The translations under genes and the position numbers were made by a program. Below are positions 46,921-55,319 of a stretch of 64,000 nt of DNA, piece by piece (within the stretch, counting starts at the first letter, position 1; each line of letters opens with the position of its first letter). The notes under the pieces are model-generated. The model saw only the letters and a program-made list of their open reading frames with translations, made no database searches and had not been told where the DNA came from. Source of the stretch: Anthonomus grandis grandis (Eukaryota > Arthropoda > Insecta > Coleoptera > Curculionidae); assembly GCF_022605725.1 (NCBI RefSeq), contig NC_065558.1, forward strand, positions 620,001 to 684,000, in the 5' to 3' direction.

Positions 46921-46964
46921 ATTAGTGACAACTCAATTTTGTCTATATCAGGAAAACAAGCAAA

Positions 46965-47404
46965 CTATTAAAACCGTTAAACAAGATCGTTTAAAAACTA
47001 CGACTCGCATCTACTACAAGAAAAACTTCTTGCTATTGATTGGAACAAGAATAGCTCGGACATAAATCTACTAGCTGACTCATTGATCACTGATATTGAG
47101 ATTATTATAGACTAAGGTTCAGATTATCCAAAATCAAAAATATGCGGAAAAAAAATGGATAACGTCTGACATTAAACAAATGATGCGAGAAAGAGATACT
47201 TTATATAAAAGGGCCTTTTTAGATAGAAATGAGGGTGCCTAGAAAGAGTATAAAAAGAAATATTATTGTAAACAAAATTAGAGTAGAGAAGGAAAAATTT
47301 TATGCAGAATGCATAGACGAAAACAAAAACAATCCTAAAGAATTATGGAAAAATCTTAAAGCTCTGCTACCAGGTAAAAAGCATATTTTGACATTATTTG
47401 AGGA
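46965..47404 (+). pseudogene. LINE fragment: linker between endonuclease and reverse transcriptase
   Basis: Across three frames one can follow RSFKNYDSHLLQEKLLAIDW, ITSDIKQMMRERDTLYKRA, the tract E(W)KEYKKKYYCK, and IRVEKEKFYAECIDENKNNP followed by KELWKNLKALL. This succession (a F-N-x-L-x-x-I-D-W start, W-I-T-x-x-I-K-x-x-M-x-x-R-D, then K-E-x-W-K) is the region just upstream of the RT domain in jockey/CR1-type elements. Neither EN nor RT is present. It abuts the truncated edge of the Tigger transposase. Frames are broken repeatedly. Confidence 0.65.
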
Positions 47405-47945
47405 TTTTACATATCGTCCCTACAATGTCCAACTATCGAATGTGAAAAAAAGGATTTTTCAAATTCGATACATTGCTGTTATACTAGACCGTTGATTGAG
47501 AATATCCCAAATATTCAATCAACGACTAGACGTAATACGTCTAGTGGCAGATTATTGAATCCGTAGCTCCTTTAGAACGCGTTTTAGAAGTAGGAAATAT
47601 ATATGTATTTCTATATTTTACAGAATCAAAGTATCGAATATTCACATTCGTTTTTTTGTAACGACATTACATAAAACTTGTTATATTTGTAAATCTACAC
47701 ACTATCGAATATGACACATTTGTTAGTTAGACACTGCAAATATCAAAAAACCTTCAAAATCTTGAATATCATAGTATTGAATGTGCGATATTCGATAGTT
47801 GAATATGGGAAAAATCATGTAGGGTTTGCAATTAATATAAAGCATAATATCGAATGTAGCACATTCGATAGTTACGCTTTGGAGAAAATGCAAATTCTTT
47901 GAAATTAACGGATGTCATTTTATACAATATTTCATATTCGATAAT

Positions 47946-48948
47946 TGAGGAGTGTTATTTCAAAAAGGGACATGTCCACAAAAGTTCAAAATACGTTTTA
48001 TACTGATTTTTCTATCTTTTCTATCATTCCTATCGACTAACCCCTTCAAATCGTTTCAAAAAAATACATGTCCCCGTTAAATTCCTATATGAAGGTGTTG
48101 TGTTCAATCAAAGCTAGACATGTCCGCCTCACATGAAAATTAAATCTGTTTTATTCAAAATCGGATAAGTCCACTATTATTTCTTATGGGCAAACACCGA
48201 TTTTATCCAAAATCAGACATGTCCATTTTGTGCCCGCTTTCTGCTATTTCTGTTATGACGATTCAATTACACCAACTTTTAATAGCAACGCATCTCGGTT
48301 TGAGAGTAGGGAGTGAGGGAACCGCTTGAAAAAAACACAGACGGGAAGAAACACAAAACTAAAAGAAAAAAAAATAGAAAATTCAGTTTCAAACGAAAAA
48401 AAACTTAATGTGAAGGCGCTTCTTGAAAAACAATTTAATAATGAAGAACTGAAGTGGCAAACTATACCTGAGTTAATTTTTTTTTTAATTCTTGAAGAAT
48501 GTGTAACCGAGGACGTAGCAGCTGAAGAAGGTGAAAATGAAACAGAAGAGTGCGACTGCTTAGAACCTGACAATGACATACATATTTGAAAAAATATGTT
48601 GTATTTTTCATTTAAATAAAAGTTTATGAATAAAAACAGTGCCTAAAATTTATTTATACTTTGTAAACACGTAAAAACCTAAATTAATAATTTAAAGTTT
48701 AAACAAAATGGGACATAAACATTTAGTTCATTCAAAACAAGACATGTCCAAAATTATTTTTGATTTTTCTCTTAAAAAAAAAAGAAGTATTCAAAACATC
48801 TTTTGGAAATATGCTTTTAGGGAGTCAAAGCATTATAATTTATTTTTCCTAATATTTTAGCTCTAAAGGTCTCATTCTGAAACGTTTTTTTCGTTTTTCT
48901 CAAAATTATAAAAAGTGGACATGTCCTTTTTTGAATAAACACTCCTCA
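47946..48948 (+). mobile_element. inner TIR element with GACATGTCC motifs
   Basis: The ends are inverted copies: TGAGGAGTGTTATTTCAAAA, AGGGACATGTCCAC at the left, and TGAGGAGTGTTTATTCAAAA, AAGGACATGTCCAC read from the right. The palindrome GGACATGTCC or GACATGTCC recurs inside near 48065, 48116, 48205 and 48744, usually in the context TTCAAAA(T/C)(A/C)AGACATGTCCA. It interrupts the element at 47410-49988. One open frame (48326-48589) with a downstream AATAAA suggests it once carried a gene or captured an exon. A target duplication is not obvious. Confidence 0.65.
48326..48589 (+). CDS. possible last exon of the inner element's protein, unknown family
   Basis: An open frame of up to 87 codons. 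The part after an acceptor-like AAATTCAG (about 48376-48383) reads SNEKKLNVKALLEKQFNNEE, LKWQTIPELIFFLILEEC, VTEDVAAEEGENETEECD and CLEPDNDIHI, then a stop. An AATAAA lies 24 bp downstream and another at 48626, as expected for a 3'-terminal exon. The acidic tail with C-D-C is not diagnostic. It is centred in the TIR element at 47946-48948, so a role in its mobility is possible but unproven. It may equally be a remnant. Confidence 0.35.
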   Translation: MKKTQTGRNTKLKEKKIENSVSNEKKLNVKALLEKQFNNEELKWQTIPELIFFLILEECVTEDVAAEEGENETEECDCLEPDNDIHI

Positions 48949-49203
48949 GTTGGAGTTCGTAAGTATTAGCAGAGTATACGAACGTGGCTTCATTGATTTA
49001 TCGAATGTGCCACATTTCTTATTTTGAAATTGTTTATATTTTCTGAGTTGGCGCTGAATCCGCAACTAGTTTAGTTGGCACTGGTCCAGGGAACCACGAG
49101 TGGCTATACTTAGATTTTCTTTAGCACGTGTTGTTTGCCGCCTTTATTGCAGAAAAAAATGTCAAAACGCTAAGAGCTAAGAAAAAAAAGCTAAGAAAAA
49201 GTA

Positions 49204-49555
49204 AATGCAATGGAACCAGTTATTGACGATTATTTTACTTTCATTGATGGTATATGGTTTTAATATAAAAGAATGAACACATTTTAATCAAACGAAACTA
49301 TAACGAGGACTTTTTGAGAATAGTGGCTACAAAAAAAAGAGGATTTTAATGAAACAACTCCTTCTACTCCTTATAATAATAGACTTCCCATAACCGATGT
49401 AAAAAAGAGATCTTTTGTCAATGTGCTCACAAGATTTGATCCCAAAACCCTAACACCAATACTACTACTCCCTACCAACATCAAGCGAAGTTAGGGACTT
49501 CGCTTCGCTTAAGGGTTTAAATTTCCGTGAAAATGATGATTCTTCTATCATTTAA
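49204..49555 (+). pseudogene. decayed coding segment of the outer TIR element
   Basis: MEPVIDDYFTFID follows an ATG at about 49210 and reaches a possible GT donor. Further on, PITDVKKRSFVNVLTRFDPK, TLTP at 49387-49460 and, after a one-base shift, SSEVRDFASLKGLNFRENDD, SSII with a TAA at 49553-49555. AATAAA occurs about 65 bp later. The composition and the regular open frames look like real but broken coding sequence. I do not recognise the family. Confidence 0.35.
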
Positions 49556-50069
49556 TTCCACTTAACCATATTTTTATTTTGTTCTTGGTTTTGTTTTCTA
49601 ATGTGTTTAGTGCTTATAATAAATACTTTGTATGTCAATTTTTGGTTCATTACTTGACTTTTATTAAAAACTAAAAAATTAAATTTTTATAACACAAACA
49701 ATCGAATATGTCACATTCGATTCTTTGAAGTAAAATTTCTGACAAAGCCGTAAATTGGTACAAATTTTTAATAAGATGCAAAGTGACGAAAATAGATTTT
49801 TAGCCTATAATAAGAAAAAAAACTATAGCACTATCACAAAAAGAATTAAAAACTGCATAGCAGTAATATAAAAAAAAACAAGTTGGCATATGCGATAATT
49901 TTTAAATGACAATTAAATATGTTTTTTAGCTTTCCTGAAAAAGTAGGCATTTTCACATTCGACATTTGGACATTGTAGAGACGATATGTTTAAGCCGGGA
50001 CTTCAAAATTCGTTCATTACATGCGAGTTTTCATTATAAGCGAGTTCATTATAAATCGATTATACTGTA

Positions 50070-50589
50070 TATATATATCTTAGTCAATAAACTAACGCAA
50101 TTTCCCAATTACTAAAACCTTCGATTAACATACTTAACACTTGCATTCTGGAAAATGTATATCCTGCTCTCGGGAAGAAATCAATCATTAAACCCATACC
50201 AAAATTATCCAATCCTTTAAGCTTTAATGATCTGAGGCCAATTATACAAATACAACAATATAAATACAAATCGTTTATTTGTCAAAATAAGAAAAAAAAA
50301 AGAATACATTTTATGGAAAAAAAAGTATGACAAAAAGGACACTTCATCGATTATAAAAAAAAAAAAACGCTTTACATGCTCCTCATATTAAGGAAAGCAT
50401 ATTATGTGAACTATCCTATACATAACAAACAAAACAGCTAAATATTTCTAAATAGAAACTAACCTAAAAAAAGAATCAATGCATGGCAGATGCACCATCA
50501 TTAGTATTTAGTCTATGAAAGAATTTAAAACGACTTAAAGAAATATAATGTTAAGTTGTGAAAAAAATAAATAAAAAATTAGCAATTAG
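50070..50589. other. AT-rich stretch between two elements
   Basis: Probably the 3' untranslated part of the LINE on the minus strand to the right, but this is not certain. The frame at 50084-50269 shows no family resemblance. Poly-A tracts are frequent. Confidence 0.35.
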
Positions 50590-50984
50590 GGAAGCAGAAG
50601 CGAGGGGCGACAGTAAGGGCAGCCTGGCCACGGGAAAAGCGAAGAAAAAAAAAAGGATTATTATAGTATAATATGACGCTGAAGTCAGTATGTCATATTA
50701 TTAATGACATGTTTGATTTACTAAGCTTGAGAACCTTGTTCATAGAGTAACTTCTATCTGACATGCTTTGAGAAATTCTTTTTGCTACGTGTTTTGATCT
50801 GTTCCGGTAGTTGGTTCCACAAGTGCGCAGCAACAAAAAAGAATGAGCGTTGAAATGAAAAATTTGCAATTAAACTACAGGCCTTAAAAAATTTCTTAAA
50901 TAGGGAGACTTATTATTATTATTTATAATGCGGTAAATAAAATGATACGTATGAAGTGTTCTCCGGTTTTCCATATTTAAAATA

Positions 50985-51365
50985 CACTCGCCGGCACAAA
51001 ATTCCGCCACCCTGAAATATTGGCCAAGTTTGATGTTTTATAAATTTTTAATTTTTTATCAGATTCTCACGATTTTGCCAGTTTCAGTTTTTAGATACAT
51101 TTATTGTGATTTTTTAAAATCATTTTGTAAAGTAGCATTTTTCGATTAGGCTATATTATACAGGAGTAAAACAAACTGTTGTTTTTTTCTCGTAATTTTA
51201 AAAGACCCTGTAGTAAAACTAAGGTGGATAATTCTGTTTACATACTGTTCCTTATAATCTTTGATGTATTCTAAACATTTCGATTTTTCATTCATTCCAT
51301 TATCTCATTTCTGCTGCGAGCTGCAAATTTTTTATTAAAACGCTGATTTGAAGCGTATTTTTATT
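50985..51365. repeat. Tc1-like element, left terminal inverted repeat
   Basis: Pairs with 52537-52916. Only a few differences were seen on reading, for example TTTTAAAAG against TTTGAAAT near 51200 and 52698. Confidence 0.88.
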
Positions 51366-51416
51366 AGGAGAAACAAACACTAGGTATATCATAAAGTAAA
51401 TTAAAAAAAAACAATT

Positions 51417-52428
51417 TTAATAGCGTGTATTTTCTCCTCTCGCAGCAATAACAGCTTGCAGTCTTCGCGGCATCGAATGAATAAGGTTCCTTATTCTTTC
51501 TTGAGGAATAGCCTCAAATTCTTCGATCAGCGCTAGTCGTAAGTCTTGCAAGGTTTGTGGTTTTACAGGACGACTGTCTTTTAAGTTGATCCCAAAGATG
51601 TTCTATTGGGTTGTGATCCGGGCTACATGCGGGCCATTCCAATCTTGCGAGTCCAACTTCATCCAGATATTCGCTCACTACATGTGCAACGTGAGGTCTA
51701 GCATTATCATGCATTAATGTAAATTGGTTCCCAATGAATGGAGCAAATGGGACAACAAGTCCTTGAAAAATTTCCTCAATGTAACGGTGGGCGGTTAGCG
51801 CTCCATTTTCAATAAATACAAAATTGGTGCTTGCTTCGGTAGAAATATCCGCCCAAATCATGACTGAACCGCCACGATATGAGATTTGTTCTGAAATGGT
51901 GCAGTCAGCATATCTTTCATTTCTACGTCTGTATACCCGCTCACGACCATCCGGCGTCCTTAAACAAACCCTGGATTCATCTGTGAATAGTACGTTTGCC
52001 CACTGTTCTAGAGTCCACTCAAAATGCGATCTTGCAAACCTCAGTCGGTGTTGTCGATGCCGAGAAAGTAATTGTGGAAATCTTGCTGGCCTTCGTGAAT
52101 AAAGTCCAGCTTCTGCTAATCTTCTACGTATTGTTCTTTCACTTACACTTACTCCATGAAGTATGCGCAAGTCATTTTTTAGACACACAGCAGTAGATCT
52201 TCGATCTCTTAAAGAACTAATGGTGACAAAGTGATCATCAGCTGCAGTGGTCATTCTCCTTTTGCCAGAGCCTTGTCGTCTAGTAAAAATTCTCGTCTGT
52301 AAATACCTATTCCAGGCATCTCGAACTGTAGACCGCGGAAATCTCAGAGTACGGGCGACGTAACTTTTGCTACGGCCATCCTCTATTAACGCAACAATTC
52401 TACCCACGTCTGCTGAAGTTAATACCAT
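51417..52428 (-). pseudogene. Tc1-like transposase with one frameshift
   Basis: Likely start at 52428 (MVLTSADVGRIVALIEDG). Two HTH motifs follow (KSYVARTLRFPRSTVRDAWN; a second with VSVSERTIRRRLAEAGLY), an RRxTTAAxD-type linker, and the DD34E core: VLFTDESRVCL (first Asp, about residue 155), FTLMHDNARPHVA (second Asp) and SPDHNPIEHLWDQLKR (Glu). Right after this a frameshift near 51560 leads to PVKPQTLQDLRLALIEEF, EAIPQERIRNLIHSMPRR and ENTRY with a TAA at 51417-51419 in the other frame, the normal C-terminus. Otherwise the protein is full length at about 335 residues, so this copy is only just inactive. An upstream in-frame ATG at 52443 would add five residues. Confidence 0.93.
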
Positions 52429-52536
52429 ATTGACACACAACAAATTATAATAGTGACGCTGTCAAAATTTATGTCACATTAATTGCGTCCTTAGCCAACG
52501 TCGATAATTTTTAACCGAAAACTTGACATTAATTAT

Positions 52537-52916
52537 GTAAAAATAAGCTTCAAATCAGCGTTTTAATAAAAAATTTGCAGCTTGCAGCAGAAATGAGATA
52601 ATGGAATGAATGAAAAATCGAAATGTTTAGAATACATCAAAGATTATAAGGAACAGTATGTAAACAGAATTATCCACCTTAGTTTTCCTACAGGGTCTTT
52701 TGAAATTACGAGAAAAAAACAACAGTTTGTTTTACTCCTGTATAATATAGCCTAATCGAAAAATGCTACTTTACAAAATGATTTTAAAAAATCACAATAA
52801 ATGTATCTAAAAATTGAAACTGGCAAAATCGTGAGAATCTGATAAAAAATTAAAAATTTATAAAACATCAAACTTGGCCAATATTTCAGGGTGGCGGAAT
52901 TTTGTGCCGGCGAGTA
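52537..52916. repeat. Tc1-like element, right terminal inverted repeat
   Basis: Reverse complement of 50985-51365; ends at GCCGGCGAGTA before the TA target site. Confidence 0.88.
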
Positions 52917-53110
52917 TATTTACTCTATTCATATGTGGTGTAATGTGTTCTCTAAAATTTATATTAAAACAAAGTCTTAGTCAGGTATTTTGTACCTTTT
53001 GTATCATTCTTTTTACGTGTGACAGCAAATAATTATTGTATACAGTGTCACCATAATCAAAAAGAGATACAACTAAAGTGTCACACAACAAATACTTTTG
53101 CCTAGACTAA

Positions 53111-54547
53111 TTTTAAAATGAACAATTTAGTGTAGGAAACTTGGTTTTATTATCTTGCTAGTTTTTGCAATTAGGACACCCTATATATAACATATTTTAA
53201 GTGAAAAGCCTTGAAATGAAACTTAACAGTTAAAAGCGATTAATTAAATTAAACGTTAATGCGCCATATATGACCCTGTTTGATTTTTTTTAACATAAAT
53301 CAAGCAGATATGAAATCAGGATGAAGAGCGCAATTTTGGCACCCAAACTTGACCAATATCGACTTTCGCACAATATATCTTCAGCAATATGCTTTTAATA
53401 TTCAAACTAATACTAAAATTTCCTTAAGATAAAATAGTGTATGCCAGGAATATCCTTTGGTCTGAAATAAATTGGAGTTATTTTAAGGTGGGTCAGATAT
53501 TTTTAGATAAATGCCCCACTTTTTCTTATAGTCAAAACTTAATCACGTTATTGACCCATAATGATGCTGCTATTTTATGGCCTTTAACCCGCATTTATCA
53601 GCTAATACACGCAGCGCCTTACCTGTTTACTTACTTATTATAATAAACAAACCAAAAATTATCAAAAACTCCTTATCTCAAGGCTATTTGCACTTAATCA
53701 AAACTTTATTAACATGGATACTAATATGTTAATTATGTGGCTAATCTAATCGTTAGCATGTCAGATAAGTCTATTGATAAGTCTATTGTAGTAGTAGATT
53801 TCTTAAAATCAAATTTAGCACAAAGAACTGAAAATGCCACGTTAACATTTTCGAAAATCATGTTTTCTAAATTTAGAACGCACGGGCAGACAAAGATTAA
53901 AAATTTTCGTTCATTGTTCATTTTAGGACAATAGCGGTTTCTCATTTAATTGCACCAAGCTGTTAATAATAATAAATATAATACAATTGCCTTCATAAAC
54001 GAGCAGTGGAATAAAGAAAACAAAATCAATTTTTTAAGCAAGATAATCCACTTAAGTCCCATTTTCCTAGACCACAAATATTACGGGGACACAACTAGTT
54101 CTCTGTAAATTAAATATAGACTGCATTTCTCAATTGTAAATTAAACATTGTTATCGTTATAAATAAACGATTTCCTTTTAGATTCGATATAAAAATGGTG
54201 TTGCAAGCACAACAACCATCGGCCATCATTATCTCGGTAGTATAGAAATATGATTGTTAGTGACATCAATATAAAAAGCATAATAAATTATACTGATGGG
54301 ACATATACTCTGAACTCATTGAAACTACTCAGAGCGTTGCAATTTTCAGAGATTTGGATCATTGCCTCAAAATTCTAAACTGGTTTAAATAAGTGACGCC
54401 AGTTTAAGTTGGATCTACTAATAATTCCACGACCGACAGATAAGTAGGCGGTTCCTCTTGAAATAAAAATGAATCTACTAAATTTAATAATTATTGTCGA
54501 ATTAAAATTGGGTCGACAGGAACCGCGCTCGTGATTCATCTTTTATA
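53111..54547. other. non-coding intronic stretch
   Basis: No exon can be supported. ACACCCTATATATAACA near 53176 resembles a worn MITE end. The frames at 53437-53643 and 53733-53945 (both strands) are chance. GGCGGTTCCT and AGGAACCGC at 54447 and 54519 form a small inverted pair. Confidence 0.4.
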
Positions 54548-55305
54548 CGGGGTGTTTTTTATATATTGCGACAAAATTCAGGAACGTGTTCTTTTGACAA
54601 AAATTCGCAAAAAAGTTTTTATAAACATAGGTCCAAAACCTTTTAGATTTTGAGCTACAGGGTGGTAAAGTTTTAACAAAAAAAAATGATTTTTTTTCGA
54701 TAACTTAAATACCCCTGTAGATATTTGTCCAAAAATTGGTATGCAGGGTCTGTGTATCCAGAGCCATTTACCAACATACTTTTAAAATTTTTTTGTTCTC
54801 CAGTGGCGTGTGTGCAGGTTTTCCGCTAAATACTTTTATAAATAAAAATGGTAGGCCACTGGTTTTTCTTATATTAAAAAATATTTTTAAATTCCCCGTT
54901 TTATTTGCAACATTTTTGATCCCTTGGACTGTGTCCGTTAGATGCACGGTTTTCGCACAAAAAATTAAAAACCATGGACATGTTGCTCTTATAACGATCA
55001 TAGAAAAAATAAATTTTAGCGATCAGTCAAAGTAGAAAAATGTTTTTTAATTTTTTGTGCGAAAACCGTTCATCAAACGGACAAAGTCCAAGGATACCAA
55101 GGTCCCTGCATACCAATTTTTGGACAAATATCTACAGGGGTATTTAAGTTATCGAAAAAAAATCATTTTTTTTTGTTAAAACTTTACCACCCTGTAGCTC
55201 AAAATCTAAAAGGTTTAGGACCTATGTTTATACGAACTTTTTTGCGAATTTTTGTCCAAAGAACCCGTTCCAGAGTTTTGTCGCAATATATAAAAAAACA
55301 CCCTG
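54548..55305. mobile_element. palindromic MITE, about 760 bp
   Basis: The left end CGGGGTGTTTTTTATATATT, GCGACAAAATTC and the right end GTCGCAATATATAAAAAAAC, ACCCTG are inverted copies flanked by TATA/TA. Inner blocks pair in order: GACAAAAATTCGCAAAAAAG, AACATAGGTCCAAAACCTTT, GAGCTACAGGGTGGTAAAG, TACCCCTGTAGATATTTGTC and, near the centre, GGTTTTCGCACAAAAAATTA (54946) with TTTTTTGTGCGAAAACCG (55053). Nothing is coding; the frames at 54736-55035 read the arms. Confidence 0.85.
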
Positions 55306-55319
55306 TATAATGACATTTT

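Larger units (their letters stand above)
47410..49988. mobile_element. unassigned TIR element with many TCGAATGTG motifs
   Basis: About 45 bp at each end are inverted copies: CATATCGTCCCTACAATGTC, CAACTATCGAATGTGAAAA at the left; CATATCGTCTCTACAATGTC, CAAATGTCGAATGTGAAAA read inward from the right. A TTTA duplication flanks both ends. The interior has at least ten further copies of TATCGAATGTG(A)C or its reverse, often as facing pairs (ATCGAATGTAGCACATTCGAT at 47850, AATCGAATATGTCACATTCG at 49702). A hairpin (TTGATTGAGAATATCCC...CAATCAA) lies at 47492-47524. After removing the inner insertion (47946-48948) it is about 1.6 kb. A decayed coding segment sits near its right end. The superfamily is unknown. 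Confidence 0.65.
45563..50069 (-). mobile_element. Tigger-like element split by later insertions
   Basis: Imperfect terminal inverted repeats bracket the segment: AAGATAATCCGCATATAATGG, ACTTG at the left, and, read from the right, AGTATAATCGATTTATAATG, AACTCGCTTATAATGAAAAC. Repeated TTATAA(T/G)G(A/C)AC-type boxes in the ends are typical of Tigger elements. The left third carries the transposase relic (45743-46920). The rest is occupied by a LINE piece (46965-47404) and a pair of nested TIR elements (47410-49988), beyond which the Tigger terminus resumes at once. The transposase N-terminus is missing. The ends are degenerate, so the join is an inference. Confidence 0.55.
50985..52916 (-). mobile_element. 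Tc1-like transposon with 375-bp TIRs
   Basis: The left terminus CACTCGCCGGCACAAAATTC, CGCCACCCTGAAATATTGGC and the right terminus, its reverse complement, stay nearly identical for about 375 bp (50985-51365 and 52537-52916), including GAAACTGGCAAAATCGTGAG, GTAAACAGAATTATCCACCT and TGAGATAATGGAATGAATGA. TA flanks both ends. The length (1.93 kb), position and single transposase gene fit a Tc1 element. The close similarity of the arms suggests a fairly young insertion; it sits inside a LINE relic. Confidence 0.92.
50590..53110 (-). pseudogene. CR1/jockey-like LINE remnant interrupted by a Tc1 element
   Basis: Right of the Tc1 copy the minus strand reads LVVSLFDYGDTVYNNYLLSH, VKRMIQKVQNT, a stop, LRLCFNINFREHITPHMN (about 53100-52925). 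Left of it the same strand goes on NMENRRTLHTYHFIYRIINN, NNKSPYLRNFLRPVV, then in another frame FFVAAHLWNQLPEQIKTRSK, KNFSKHV (about 50975-50740). D-Y-G-D/Y-x-x-x-L, I-Q-K-V-Q-N, and L-W-N-x-L-P are the standard post-RT blocks of these LINEs. The two pieces are contiguous once the Tc1 copy (50985-52916) is removed. The catalytic domain is missing and stops and shifts are present. Confidence 0.85.

Noticed and set aside
48326..48589. Inner-element frame as a toxin, antidote or selfish gene
   Set aside because: Only an acidic tail and a CDC motif are visible; nothing supports such a role.
50084..50269. 61-codon minus-strand frame near the Tigger right end
   Set aside because: No family resemblance, starts in low-complexity sequence.
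54736..55035. 99-codon and 77-codon opposing frames
   Set aside because: Lie in the arms and centre of a palindromic MITE.
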